DNA from: Lysobacter prati
Lineage (GTDB): Bacteria > Pseudomonadota > Gammaproteobacteria > Xanthomonadales > Xanthomonadaceae
NCBI RefSeq assembly: GCF_009765215.1
Contig: NZ_VLNV01000001.1
Span: forward strand, 496,001 to 560,000
Length of the DNA: 64,000 bases
Direction: 5' to 3'
Part shown: positions 25,444-34,312 of the stretch, piece after piece
Layout of the letters: every line of letters begins with the position of its first letter
How positions within the stretch are numbered: the first letter of the stretch is position 1
Notes under the pieces: model-generated
Databases searched by the model: none
What the model was told of the DNA's origin: nothing
The model's input: the letters and a program-made list of their open reading frames with translations, nothing else
Made by a program: the position numbers and the translations under genes

Positions 25444-27513
25444 TTATCCAATCGCACCGACCAGTCGCAGGCGCTTGTCCTCGGGGACCTCGCCGTAGGC
25501 CAGCACCGACAGCGAGGGAACGCTGTGCCGCACCAGCCGCGCCAGCGTCGCGCGGACCCCGCCCGGGACCAGCAACACCGCGGGTTCACCGCGGCCTTCC
25601 TGGCGGGTCACGCACTCGCTGAGGTTCTGATGCAGACGCTCGGCGAGTCCGGGTTCCAGCGCGGCGCCCTGGCCGCTGACGGAGTCCTGCAATACCCGTT
25701 CCAGAGCCGGCGCCAGGGTGTAGACGGGCAGCTCGGCGGCCATGCCGTTGAGTTCCTGGACGATGAATCGACCCAGCGCGGTGCGCACCGCGGCGGTGAG
25801 CAGGGCCGGGTCCTGGGTGTGCGGGCCGTGGTCGAGCAGCGCTTCGACGATCTGGCGCATCTGCCGGACTGGCACGCGCTCGGCCAGCAGCGACTGCAGC
25901 ACCTTCACCACCACCGACAGCGGCAGGAGTTTTGGCGTCAAATCTTCGACGAGCTTGGGCACGCTGCGTCCAAGACCCGTCAGCAGCTGCTGCACCTCTT
26001 CGTGGCCCAGCAGTTCGGCGGCGCGCTCGCGCACCAGGTGGGAAAGATGGGTGGCGACCACCGTCGCCGCGTCGACCACGGTGTAGCCGAGCGATTCGGC
26101 ATGCGCACGCTGGCCCGGCGGGATCCACACCGCGTCCAGTCCGAAGGCCGGATCCTTGCCCGGGATGCCCTCCAGCGGCCCGAACACGCGTCCGGGATCG
26201 AGCGCCAGTTCGCGATCGGGATGCAGCTCGCCGCTGGCGATCGGTACGCCGTGCACGAGCAGACGGTACTGGCCCGGGGCGAGTTCGAGATTGTCGCGCA
26301 CGTGGACCGCCGGGACCAGGAAGCCGAGGTCCTGGGTGAGCTTGCGGCGCACGCCTTTCAGTCGCGCCAGAAGTTCGCCGCCCTGGGCCTTGTCGACCAG
26401 CGCGATCAGGCGGTAGCCCACTTCCAGTGCCAGCGGCTCGACCGGCCGGATTTCGTCCCAGCTAAGTTCCGCGCTGGGTGACGGCGTGCTGGCGACGTGC
26501 GTTTCCGGTGCGTTGGCCTCCGCTTCTTCGCGTTGCCGCAGCTTCCAGGCAGCAAAGCCGAGGATGCCCGCCAGCAACAGGAAAGGAACGTTCGGCATGC
26601 CCGGGACCACGCCGACCAGCGCCATCAGCAACGCCGAGACGGTGAGCGCACGCTGGTGGCCGAAGACCTGCTTCGATACCGCCGCGCCCATCTCCTGCTC
26701 GCCGGTGGAGCGGGTGACCAGCATCGCCACCGCGGTCGCGACCAGCAGCGCCGGAAGCTGCGCCACCAGGCCGTCACCGATCGCGAGAAGGGTGTAGGTC
26801 TTGACCGCTTCGCCAAACGCCATGTCGTGCTGCAACACGCCGATCAACATGCCGCCGATGAGGTTGATCACCAGGATCAGGATGCCGGCGATGGCGTCGC
26901 CGCGGACGAACTTGCTGGCGCCGTCCATCGAACCGTAGAAGTCGGCTTCCTCGCGCACTTCCTGGCGCCGCGCCTTGGCGTCCTCGCGGGTGAGCAGGCC
27001 GGCGTTGAGGTCGGCGTCGATGGCCATCTGCTTGCCGGGCAGGGCGTCGAGGATGAAGCGCGCCGACACTTCCGAGATGCGGCCGGCACCCTTGGTGACG
27101 ACGACGAAGTTGACGATGGTCAGGATTGCGAACACCACCAGGCCGACGGCGTAACTGCCGCCGATCACGAACTGGCCGAACGACTCAATCACATGGCCGG
27201 CCGCGCCGGCACCTTCATGGCCGTGCAGCAGCACCACGCGGGTGGAGGCGACGTTCAGCGCCAGCCGCAGCAGGGTGACCATCAGCAGCACGCTGGGGAA
27301 GATCGAGAACTCCAGCGGCCGCTTTACGTAGACCACCGCCAGCATCACCACCAGCGAGAGCGCGATGTTGATGGTGAACAGGGCGTCGAGCAGCATCGGC
27401 GGCAATGGCACGACGACCATCGCCAGCATCGCCATCACCACCACCGGGGCGGCGGCGCCGTCGCGGATGACGTTCATCCAGCCGCCCGCCGGACCGCGTG
27501 CTTGCGCGGTCAT
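25444..27513 (-). CDS. flhA: FlhA, export gate protein
   Basis: 689 residues. Eight membrane helices occupy the N-terminal half, with the FHIPEP-type loop seen as GAGRISEVSARFILDALPGK. The cytoplasmic C-terminal half forms the chaperone-substrate docking platform. The ATG at 27513 overlaps the flhB stop (ATGA), which decides the start; the frame stays open upstream inside flhB. Confidence 0.97.
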   Translation of the reverse strand: MTAQARGPAGGWMNVIRDGAAAPVVVMAMLAMVVVPLPPMLLDALFTINIALSLVVMLAVVYVKRPLEFSIFPSVLLMVTLLRLALNVASTRVVLLHGHEGAGAAGHVIESFGQFVIGGSYAVGLVVFAILTIVNFVVVTKGAGRISEVSARFILDALPGKQMAIDADLNAGLLTREDAKARRQEVREEADFYGSMDGASKFVRGDAIAGILILVINLIGGMLIGVLQHDMAFGEAVKTYTLLAIGDGLVAQLPALLVATAVAMLVTRSTGEQEMGAAVSKQVFGHQRALTVSALLMALVGVVPGMPNVPFLLLAGILGFAAWKLRQREEAEANAPETHVASTPSPSAELSWDEIRPVEPLALEVGYRLIALVDKAQGGELLARLKGVRRKLTQDLGFLVPAVHVRDNLELAPGQYRLLVHGVPIASGELHPDRELALDPGRVFGPLEGIPGKDPAFGLDAVWIPPGQRAHAESLGYTVVDAATVVATHLSHLVRERAAELLGHEEVQQLLTGLGRSVPKLVEDLTPKLLPLSVVVKVLQSLLAERVPVRQMRQIVEALLDHGPHTQDPALLTAAVRTALGRFIVQELNGMAAELPVYTLAPALERVLQDSVSGQGAALEPGLAERLHQNLSECVTRQEGRGEPAVLLVPGGVRATLARLVRHSVPSLSVLAYGEVPEDKRLRLVGAIG

Positions 27514-28652
27514 CGCGACGGTTCTTCGTCGGGGGCGCCGTCGCTGCCGACGTCGACCGTGGCCAGTGACGGCATCGGGCCGCGTCCAGGCACCCAGGCC
27601 TTGAGCTGGTACACGTAGGAGAGCACTTGTGCGACTGCGGCGTAGAGCTTCACCGGGATTTCCTGGTCGACCTGCGCCTGCCGATACAAGGCGCGTGCCA
27701 GAGGCGGCGCCTCGATGACGGCGACCCGGTTCTTCTCGGCCAGGGCGCGGATCGCCAGCGCCATTTCGTCGACACCCTTGGCCACCACGGTGGGGGCGCG
27801 CATGCGTCCGGCGGCGTACTTCAGGGCGACGGCGTAGTGGGTCGGGTTCATCACCACGACATCGGCGCCCGGCACGGCGTCCATCATCCGGCGCCGCGAC
27901 ATCTCTCGGGCGACCTGGCGCACGCGCGCCTTGACCTCGGGGTTGCCCTCCGATTCCTTGGCCTCGTCGCGCAGCTCCTGCTTGGTCATCTTCAGCTTGC
28001 TGCGGTACTGGAAGTGCTGCCATGGCACGTCGATGGCGGCCAGCGCACCGAGCGCACCGACCATCGCCAGCAGGGCGGTCACGGCCAGGTCGACGCCTTC
28101 GGCCACGGCCACCTCAAGCGATGCCTGCGGCATGGCCAGCAGCGTCGAGAACGCGCGATGCACGACCCAGGTGCCGATGCCGCCGATCAGCAGCACGCGC
28201 AGCAAAGAGCGCAGCACCTCGGCCAGGCTCTCGCGGCCGTACATGCGCGCCAGGCCGGCCATGGGGTTGAGACGCTTGAAGTCGGGTTGCAGCGACTGGC
28301 CGGCGAATCGCAGGCCGCCCATCACCATCGGCGCGACCACGCAGGCAGCCAGGGCCGCCAGCACCAGTGGCAGCATCGGCAGCACCAGGGCGCCGAACAG
28401 GCTGGCGGCGTGCGGGATGAAGCGGTCGGGTGCATCGATCAGGGCGCGGTCGAAGGTCAGCGCGCCGCGCAGCCAGTCGCGCGAGGCGGCGCCGATGTGA
28501 CCGCTGGTGGCCTTCAATGCGATCACCGCGCAGCCAAGGACGGCGACGTTGCCCAGCTCGCGCGAGCGCGGCACGTCGCCGCGTTCGCGTGCTTCGCGCA
28601 GTCGTTTCTCTGATGGCTGTTCGGTGCGGTCCTCCTGGTCTTCGCTGCTCAT
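27510..28652 (-). CDS. flhB: FlhB, export specificity switch
   Basis: 380 residues. The N-terminus EDQEDRTEQPSEKRLREARE is canonical. Four membrane helices follow, then the cytoplasmic domain with the self-cleaving NPTH motif (VVMNPTHYAVALKY). With FliK it switches export from rod/hook to filament proteins. Confidence 0.97.
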   Translation of the reverse strand: MSSEDQEDRTEQPSEKRLREARERGDVPRSRELGNVAVLGCAVIALKATSGHIGAASRDWLRGALTFDRALIDAPDRFIPHAASLFGALVLPMLPLVLAALAACVVAPMVMGGLRFAGQSLQPDFKRLNPMAGLARMYGRESLAEVLRSLLRVLLIGGIGTWVVHRAFSTLLAMPQASLEVAVAEGVDLAVTALLAMVGALGALAAIDVPWQHFQYRSKLKMTKQELRDEAKESEGNPEVKARVRQVAREMSRRRMMDAVPGADVVVMNPTHYAVALKYAAGRMRAPTVVAKGVDEMALAIRALAEKNRVAVIEAPPLARALYRQAQVDQEIPVKLYAAVAQVLSYVYQLKAWVPGRGPMPSLATVDVGSDGAPDEEPSR

Positions 28653-28658
28653 CGCCGC

Positions 28659-29456
28659 TCAACCGGTCAGGCCGCGCGCAGCGGAGAATGCATCATTGAA
28701 CAGGTGCTGCACCGGCGCCTGCAGCTCGCGCGCGAGCATCATCAACAGCAGCAGGCCGACCAGCAGCGAGACCGGCAAACCGATCGCCATCGGGTTGAGC
28801 TGCGAAGCGGCGCGGGAGAGCACGCCAAAGGCTATGTTGACCGCCAGCAAGGCCATGACCACCGGCAGCGCCAGCAGCACGCCGGCGCGCAGGCAGGTGG
28901 TGAAGAACGCGGGCACCGCGGCGAGGAAGGCCTGGGTGTCGGGCAGGGCCACGCCAATCGGCAGGCTCCTGTAACTGTCGGCAAGCAGCGTGATCAGGGC
29001 GAGGTGGGCGTCGAAGGTGAAGAACAACATCCCGAACACCAGGTAGAACCACTGCGACAGCACCGGCGACGAGGCGCCGCTGAGCGGGTCGGCCATGGTC
29101 GCGAACGACAGGCCCATGCCCTGCGAGACCAGTTCGCCGGCGAGCTGGCCGGCCTCGAAGGCGAGCCGGAGCATGAGGCCGATGGCCACGCCTACCGCGA
29201 ATTCGCGGATCACGCCCAGCACGGTGGCGGCATCGACCGCCATCGCAGGCGGCGTCGGCAGCACAGTGGAGATCGCCGCCGCCAATGCCAGCGTGATCAT
29301 CAGGCGCGCACGCCTGGGCATGCCGCGACCGCCGAGCATCGGCAGCACCTGGATCGCCGCACCGATCCGCACCGCGTACCACAGCACGGTGCCGAGCATC
29401 GCGAACAGGTCGAGCCCGCTGGCGGTGGTCAGGGTGACGGTGTCGACGACTGCCAT
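28659..29456 (-). CDS. fliR: FliR, export gate subunit
   Basis: 265 residues, almost wholly hydrophobic, with about six helices and the family's GLSFATMADPLSGASSPVLS loop. Six bases before flhB. Part of the FliPQR channel. Confidence 0.95.
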   Translation of the reverse strand: MAVVDTVTLTTASGLDLFAMLGTVLWYAVRIGAAIQVLPMLGGRGMPRRARLMITLALAAAISTVLPTPPAMAVDAATVLGVIREFAVGVAIGLMLRLAFEAGQLAGELVSQGMGLSFATMADPLSGASSPVLSQWFYLVFGMLFFTFDAHLALITLLADSYRSLPIGVALPDTQAFLAAVPAFFTTCLRAGVLLALPVVMALLAVNIAFGVLSRAASQLNPMAIGLPVSLLVGLLLLMMLARELQAPVQHLFNDAFSAARGLTG

Positions 29457-29463
29457 TGCCCGC

Positions 29464-29733
29464 TCAGCCGATCAGGTGCGGGATGCGGTGGAACAGGTCG
29501 ATGGTGAAGGCGACCATGCGGCCGAGCAGGAAGTGCCCGGTCATCGCCAGCGTGGCGATCAGGGTGATCGCCTTGACCACGAAGGCGATCGTGGGCTCGT
29601 TGATCTGCGTGGCCGCCTGCAGGATGCCAACCACCACGCCGGCGGCGAGCACCGCCAGCAGCGGTGGTGCACCCAGCAGCATGGCCATCTGCAGGCCGCG
29701 CGCGATTTCGCCGAGGGCGACTTCAGGGCTCAT
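29464..29733 (-). CDS. fliQ: FliQ, export gate subunit
   Basis: 89 residues, two membrane helices (LGAPPLLAVLAAGVVVGILQ and KAITLIATLAMTGHFLL) around the conserved QAATQINEPT loop. Start ATG at 29733 gives the normal family length. Confidence 0.95.
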   Translation of the reverse strand: MSPEVALGEIARGLQMAMLLGAPPLLAVLAAGVVVGILQAATQINEPTIAFVVKAITLIATLAMTGHFLLGRMVAFTIDLFHRIPHLIG

Positions 29734-29746
29734 CGTCGTCGCCTCG

Positions 29747-30589
29747 TCAGACCGGGTTGAAACTGGCGGCGAGCGAACCGACGACCAGCACCCAGCCGTC
29801 GACAAGCACGAACAGCAGGATCTTGAACGGTGCCGAGATCAGCATCGGCGAGAGCATCATCATGCCCATCGACATCAGCACGCTCGCCACCACCAGGTCG
29901 ATGATCACGAACGGGATGTAGACCAGGAACGCGATCTCGAACGCGGTCTTGAGCTCGCTGGTCAGGAACGACGCGGCTAGCACGCTGAACGGAACATCCT
30001 GCGGCGTCGCATACGGGCCGGTGTGCGACAGGCCGGCGAAGGTGATCAGGTCGTTCTGGCGCACCTGTGCGAACATGAAGCCGCGGAACGGTTCCGATGC
30101 GGCCGCCCATGCGCTCTTGAAGTCCATGGTGTTGTTCAAGTACGGCGAGATGCCGGCCGCCCAGGCCTGGTCGAACACCGGCATCATCACCATCGCGGTC
30201 AGGAACAGCGCCAGCGCGAGCAGGACCTGGTTGCCCGGCGTCTGCCCGGTGCCCAATGCCTGTCGCAGCAGGCTCAGCACGATGATGATGCGGGTGAACG
30301 CGGTGATCCCCATCAGCGCTGCCGGCAGTAAGGTGATGCCGGTCATCAGCGCCAACACTTGCAGCGGCATGCTGACCGTCTCGCCGCCGACCTTGCCGAC
30401 GGTGACCGACGGCAGGGCGCGGCCCGGTGCTGCGGCGGCCGGTGTCGCGACCGATGTCGGCAACGGCGCCGCCGATGGGCGCGCCTGCGCCGAAGCGGTT
30501 CCGACGACGCTCATCATCGTCAGCAGGCCGGCGACCAGCAGGCTGCCGACGGTGCGCAGCGACCAGCGGATGAACTTGTCGCGGCTCAT
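29747..30589 (-). CDS. fliP: FliP, export gate subunit
   Basis: 280 residues. A cleavable signal peptide (SLLVAGLLTMMSVVGTASA) is followed by about 55 residues of low-complexity sequence and the membrane core: MTGITLLPAALMGITAFTRI, LLRQALGTGQTPGNQVLLAL, PYLNNTMDFKSAW. All family hallmarks are present. Overlaps fliO by four bases. Confidence 0.96.
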   Translation of the reverse strand: MSRDKFIRWSLRTVGSLLVAGLLTMMSVVGTASAQARPSAAPLPTSVATPAAAAPGRALPSVTVGKVGGETVSMPLQVLALMTGITLLPAALMGITAFTRIIIVLSLLRQALGTGQTPGNQVLLALALFLTAMVMMPVFDQAWAAGISPYLNNTMDFKSAWAAASEPFRGFMFAQVRQNDLITFAGLSHTGPYATPQDVPFSVLAASFLTSELKTAFEIAFLVYIPFVIIDLVVASVLMSMGMMMLSPMLISAPFKILLFVLVDGWVLVVGSLAASFNPV

Positions 30590-30978
30590 GCCTTCTTCCC
30601 GAAATGCTGTGCAAGCAACTGTGCGAATGCCGGAGTGGCCGGTTCGGCCACCGGCAGCGGCTGCTCAAGGGTGTGCAGGGTGCGGGTGCCGCCGGCGCCG
30701 ACGCCGAGCAGCAACTGGGTCTGTCCGACCGCAACCACGACCAGTCGCTCGCGCGGGCCCAGCGCGAGCGAGCCGACGATGCGCAGCGCCGGATTGCTGG
30801 CGCCGCCGAAGCCGGGCATGCGCTTGGCCAGCCACGCCAGCGCGACGATCAGGCCGATCACGAACACCAGCGCGAAGATCGCGCCGCCGATGCTGCCTGC
30901 GGTGGCGGGCGACGCGGCCGGCGGCACGGCGACATGCGCGGTGGTGGTCGGCACGGTGTGGCTTGCGGCGATGCTCAT
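30586..30978 (-). CDS. fliO: FliO, export apparatus assembly protein
   Basis: 130 residues. One membrane helix (IGGAIFALVFVIGLIVALAWL) and a cytoplasmic part with the SLALGPRERLVVVAVGQTQL motif. It helps FliP assemble. Weakly conserved family; the assignment rests on the motif and on the place between fliN and fliP. Confidence 0.92.
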   Translation of the reverse strand: MSIAASHTVPTTTAHVAVPPAASPATAGSIGGAIFALVFVIGLIVALAWLAKRMPGFGGASNPALRIVGSLALGPRERLVVVAVGQTQLLLGVGAGGTRTLHTLEQPLPVAEPATPAFAQLLAQHFGKKA

Positions 30979-31313
30979 CGCAGCCTCTTGATCCGTTCCG
31001 CCGGGCTGACCACGTCGGTCAGGCGCACGCCGAAGCGGTCATTGACCACGACCACTTCACCCTGCGCGATCAGCGTGCCGTTGACGTAGACGTCGAGCGG
31101 TTCGCCGGCGCCGCGCTCGAGCTCGACCACCGAACCCTGGTTGAGCTGCAGCAGGTTGCGGATCGGGATCCGTGCGCGGCCGACTTCCAGCGACAGCGAC
31201 ACCGGCACGTCGAGGATGACGTCGAGGTTGAGGTCGGTGCCGTGGCCGAAGGACGCATCGGCGGTCAGCGGGTCGAAGGCGGCACGTGCTGCGGAGAGGT
31301 CGGTATTGTTCAT
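30975..31313 (-). CDS. fliN: FliN, C-ring switch protein
   Basis: 112 residues with one SpoA domain: LDVILDVPVSLSLEVGR and LLQLNQGSVVELERGAGEPL. The short N-terminus is typical. Overlaps fliM and fliO by four bases each. Confidence 0.96.
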   Translation of the reverse strand: MNNTDLSAARAAFDPLTADASFGHGTDLNLDVILDVPVSLSLEVGRARIPIRNLLQLNQGSVVELERGAGEPLDVYVNGTLIAQGEVVVVNDRFGVRLTDVVSPAERIKRLR

Positions 31314-32317
31314 GGCGTCGCCGTGAGTGATTCGAGGGTGGGGATGGTCCGCGCGGCGTGGACCTGCGTGACCTTGATGGCGTTGCGGCCGTTGTGGACG
31401 CCGAACTCGCCGGAGAACAGCGGCATCTGTTCGACCTGCAGCTGCACGCTGGTGGCCAGTTCGATCGGGATGATGTCGCCCACGCGCAGGCGCGACAGTT
31501 CGCGCAGGCTGATCTGGCGGCGCGCGATCGCCGAGCTGAGTTCGACCTCGGCGTCCTGCAGCTGCAGGCGCATGGCGCGCGTCCAGCTTTCGTCCTTCTC
31601 GACGCGATCGCTCTGCACGCCGGCATCGAGCTGCTCGCGGATCGGCTCGAGCATCGCGTAGGGCAGGGCGACATGCAGTTCGCCGCCGCCGCCTTCGAGT
31701 TCGACATGGAAGCGGCTGACGACGATGTAGTCGCGCGGGCTGATGATGTTGGCGAAGTGCGGGTTGACCTCGGAGTTGAGGTACTCGAACTCGACCGGCA
31801 TCACCGGCGCCCAGGCATCGACCAGGTCGGCGAAGGTCTGCTTGAGCAGCAGCTGGATCACGCGCATTTCGGTCGGGGTGAATTCGCGGCCTTCGATCTT
31901 GGCCGGGTACTTGCCCATGCCGCCGAAGAAGTTGTCGACCACGGTGAACACCAGGCGCGGTTCGAACATCACGATCGCGGTGCCGCGCAGTGGTTTCATC
32001 TTGACCAGGTTGAGGTTGGTCGGCACCTGCAGCGAATGCATGTACTCGCCGAAGCGCACCAGGTCGATGCCGCGCACCGACAGGTCGGCCGAGCGGCGCA
32101 GCAGGTTGAACAGGCCGATGCGCCAGGTGCGGGCGAACCGTTCGTTGATCATTTCCAGCGTCGGCAGCTTGCCGCGGACGATGCGGTCCTGGCTGGCGAA
32201 GTCGTAGCTGCGGGCTTCGCCCGGTGCCGGCGGCGGTTCGGTCTCGACCACGCCGCTGTCGACGCCGTGCAGCAGGGCGTCGATCTCGTCCTGGGAGAGC
32301 AGGTCTGCGCTCATCAT
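31310..32317 (-). CDS. fliM: FliM, C-ring switch protein and CheY-P target
   Basis: 335 residues from the first of two ATGs at 32317, which overlaps the fliL stop. The N-terminal CheY-binding peptide LLSQDEIDALLHGV is followed by the middle domain (FRIGLF-type NLLRRSADL) and the SpoA domain. The frame is open far upstream inside fliL, but family length and the overlap fix the start. Confidence 0.97.
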   Translation of the reverse strand: MMSADLLSQDEIDALLHGVDSGVVETEPPPAPGEARSYDFASQDRIVRGKLPTLEMINERFARTWRIGLFNLLRRSADLSVRGIDLVRFGEYMHSLQVPTNLNLVKMKPLRGTAIVMFEPRLVFTVVDNFFGGMGKYPAKIEGREFTPTEMRVIQLLLKQTFADLVDAWAPVMPVEFEYLNSEVNPHFANIISPRDYIVVSRFHVELEGGGGELHVALPYAMLEPIREQLDAGVQSDRVEKDESWTRAMRLQLQDAEVELSSAIARRQISLRELSRLRVGDIIPIELATSVQLQVEQMPLFSGEFGVHNGRNAIKVTQVHAARTIPTLESLTATP

Positions 32318-32820
32318 TGCGTGACCATGCTGGTGAAGATCACCGCTTCGACCTTGTCGGGTGCGCCTTCGGTCTGCAGCAGTTTGCGCACTTCGGCCAG
32401 GGCCGATTCCTGCAGGCGTTCCTTGCCGCTGCGCTGGGCCAGCAGCAGCGACGATTGCTGGCCGAACAGCAACAGCAGGCGGTTGCGGATCGCCGGGACG
32501 TGGGCTTCGAACGCGGCCAGGGTGGCCGGGTCGCGGGTGACCAGTTGCAGGTCGGCCTGGAGGTAGCGCACTTCGTTGTCGTCGGCCAGGTTGACTACGA
32601 ACGCGGGTTCCAGGGCGAAGTAGTGCACTTGCGGGCGCACCGGTGCGGCTGCCTGGGTCGGGGCCTGCGTGGCCGCCTGGGCCTGCTGCTGTTGCCACCA
32701 CCAGCCGCCGCCGCCCGCCGCGGCAACCAGGACGATGGCGATCGCCAGCCAGTTGCGCTTGCCACCTTCTTCGCGCTGGCGTTGGTTGGATTTCGAGGCG
32801 TGGGAACTGGGGGCTGACAC
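32314..32820 (-). CDS. fliL: FliL, stator-associated basal body protein
   Basis: 168 residues, start GTG at 32820 behind AGGAG. One membrane helix (NWLAIAIVLVAAAGGGGWWW) is followed by a Gln/Ala-rich segment and the periplasmic FliL domain (YFALEPAFVVNLADDNEVRY). First gene of the fliLMNOPQR-flhBA unit, with a sigma-54 promoter 36 bases upstream of the start codon. Longer upstream starts would run through a repeat element and are rejected. Confidence 0.93.
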   Translation of the reverse strand: MSAPSSHASKSNQRQREEGGKRNWLAIAIVLVAAAGGGGWWWQQQQAQAATQAPTQAAAPVRPQVHYFALEPAFVVNLADDNEVRYLQADLQLVTRDPATLAAFEAHVPAIRNRLLLLFGQQSSLLLAQRSGKERLQESALAEVRKLLQTEGAPDKVEAVIFTSMVTQ

Positions 32821-32855
32821 GATCGGCGCTCCTGGGGGGCTATGCCGTGTGCCGT

Positions 32856-32870
32856 GCAAGCGCTGTGCCG
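32856..32870 (-). promoter_or_regulatory. Sigma-54 promoter of the fliL operon
   Basis: On the minus strand: CGGCACAGCGCTTGC. The invariant GG and GC are 10 bases apart, and only the first T of the consensus TGGCAC-N5-TTGC is missing. The start codon of fliL is about 36 bases downstream. Confidence 0.75.
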
Positions 32871-32972
32871 TGACCGTGGCGGCGGGTGTGTCGGTGTTTT
32901 GACGTGAAGCTGAACCTGGGGATGGCGATCTGTTGACGGCAGAACCGGACGGTTGCGTCGGGCTGCGGGGTG

Positions 32973-33088
32973 GCGTCGTCCGCCGGGCCGGGGATTGCTC
33001 CGCCCCTTCGTCGGACATCCTGTCCGAAGGCGGGGCGCGGGACATCCATGTCCCGCTGCTGCGCAATCCCCGGCCCGGCGGACGACGC
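32973..33088. repeat. 116-bp cloverleaf-like repeat element, copy 1
   Basis: Two perfect 26-base arms (32973-32998 and 33063-33088) form an outer stem. Inside are a hairpin with TCGGACA/TGTCCGA and flanking CGCCCC/GGGGCG, and a second hairpin (33036-33057) with arms around a CC loop. The whole is present again at 48452-48567 with the same length. Neither copy encodes a convincing protein. It is in the fliK-fliL gap. Confidence 0.85.
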
Positions 33089-33130
33089 TTCATCAGTTCG
33101 TTGCACGGTCTTCGTCTGAGAAGCCGTCAT

Positions 33131-33146
33131 CCCCGCGAAGGCGGGG
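33131..33146. repeat. REP-like palindrome
   Basis: CCCCGC-GAAG-GCGGGG inside the context GTCATCCCCGCGAAGGCGGG. This type of short extragenic palindrome is common in Xanthomonadaceae and other proteobacteria. It pairs in orientation with the inverted one at 33187. Confidence 0.8.
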
Positions 33147-33186
33147 ACCCAGTGACTTGCTGCGAGTGAGAGCGAAGCAAATGGTT

Positions 33187-33202
33187 CCCGGCTTTCGCCG
33201 GG
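33187..33202. repeat. REP-like palindrome, opposite orientation
   Basis: CCCGGC-TTTC-GCCGGG followed by ATGAC, the reverse of the GTCAT-led element at 33131. The two together form a BIME-like inverted pair directly after the fliK stop. Confidence 0.75.
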
Positions 33203-33220
33203 ATGACGCCCTCGGATAGA

Positions 33221-34312
33221 TCAGGCGTACTCGTCGAGGAGGCCGCGACTACGTACGGCCACCACGCTGGCGGCGCTTGTGCGCGAACCGCTGGCTGCAT
33301 CGTGCTCACTGTTGGCGTGTGGCTGGCTTTGGCCGCCCTGGTTCTGCCCGGCGTGACGCTGGCCGACATCGGCGTGGCCGAGTTGCAGGCCCTGCTGGCC
33401 GAGCATTTCGCGCAGGCGCGGGACGCTGGCTTCGATCGCCTGGCGGACTTCGACGTGGGCACTGTGGAATTCGGCGGTCACGCGGGTGCCATCCAGTTGC
33501 ACGCGTACGTCGATCGGGCCGACGTGTTCGGGATTGAGACGGATCTCGGCGTGGCCGACGCGTTGTTCGGCCATCCAGGCGATGCGGGCGCCGAAGCCGT
33601 CGTCGAAACCGGCGTCGGGATCGGTTGGCATGGCCAGCGGCGGAGCCATCACGGGCACGTCAGCGCGTGGCGTTGCGGTGGCAGGGGCTGCGGTGGCCAG
33701 AGAGCCCAGATCGAATGTGGGCGCGTCGACGGTGACTGCGGCAAAGTCGTCGCTCTGCGCCGCTGTGGCTGCGAGGTCGGTCAACCCGGCCAATGCAGGC
33801 ATGGCGGCGGCAGGCGAGCCGTCGGCGATGGGCGGCGACAGGTTGAACGGTGTCGCCGGGCCGGTTGTTGGCAAAGGGCGTGATGCGCTGGCGCTGGTCG
33901 CCGGCGTGGGCGCGGCGTTCGCGGCGGGCAGGCTCCAGCTGCCGGAGATCAGCGCGAGCAGCTGGTCCGGAAGCGCAGTGTCTGCCTGCGCAGGTTCGGC
34001 AATGGCAGGTTCGTTGGGCAAGGGCGCGGGCAGCGCTGTGACCGCAGGCACGTCGGTCTTCGCTGCGAGCAGGTCGGCGAAGTCTGCCGGCGGCGCTTCG
34101 TCGCTGGCGGTGCCATCGGCTGCGCCATTGCGCTTTGCCGTCGATTGGGCGGAGGTGGTCTGCTTTCCGTCTTCAGGCTTGGCCGCTGCGTTGGTCGACT
34201 GGGTGTCGCCCTGTGCAGTCGCGTCGTTCGCACCCGGGCGCGTGCCACCGGCCGCGTTTGCGGTCGTGGGCGCTGGCGGTGCGCTGGGGGCGCCGACGGT
34301 CGCTCCGATCAC
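33221..34312 (-). CDS. fliK: FliK, hook-length ruler
   Basis: 363 residues; start GTG at 34312 overlapping the fliJ stop (GTGA). A low-complexity Ala/Pro/Thr-rich N-terminal 230 residues is typical for the molecular ruler. The C-terminal Flg_hook domain reads HAEIRLNPEHVGPIDVRVQL and HVEVRQAIEASVPRLREMLG. It is secreted during hook growth and contacts FlhB to switch export. Ends the fliE-fliK unit. Confidence 0.93.
   Translation of the reverse strand: MIGATVGAPSAPPAPTTANAAGGTRPGANDATAQGDTQSTNAAAKPEDGKQTTSAQSTAKRNGAADGTASDEAPPADFADLLAAKTDVPAVTALPAPLPNEPAIAEPAQADTALPDQLLALISGSWSLPAANAAPTPATSASASRPLPTTGPATPFNLSPPIADGSPAAAMPALAGLTDLAATAAQSDDFAAVTVDAPTFDLGSLATAAPATATPRADVPVMAPPLAMPTDPDAGFDDGFGARIAWMAEQRVGHAEIRLNPEHVGPIDVRVQLDGTRVTAEFHSAHVEVRQAIEASVPRLREMLGQQGLQLGHADVGQRHAGQNQGGQSQPHANSEHDAASGSRTSAASVVAVRSRGLLDEYA

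Larger units (their letters stand above)
32821..33220. other. Non-coding junction between fliK and fliL
   Basis: This 400-base gap holds, from fliK towards fliL, a pair of inverted REP-like palindromes, the 116-bp cloverleaf element and the sigma-54 promoter of fliL. Open frames crossing it are repeat-derived (the familiar VPAFAGMT-type translation) and not genes. Confidence 0.8.

Noticed and set aside
23070-25622. Plus-strand open frame of 850 codons over flhG and flhF
   Set aside because: Antisense shadow produced by high GC; no recognisable family.
25444-28023. Longer FlhA (859 codons) and similar long starts for FliM, FliS and FliA
   Set aside because: The extra parts lie inside upstream genes; family length and ATGA overlaps fix the later starts.
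33001-33060. CRISPR-like or integron-like array
   Set aside because: Only two dispersed copies with internal symmetry; no regularly spaced repeats, no cas or integrase gene.
32314-33093. Longer FliL with an extra 91 N-terminal residues
   Set aside because: The extension translates the repeat element and crosses the sigma-54 promoter; the GTG at 32820 has a good ribosome site.
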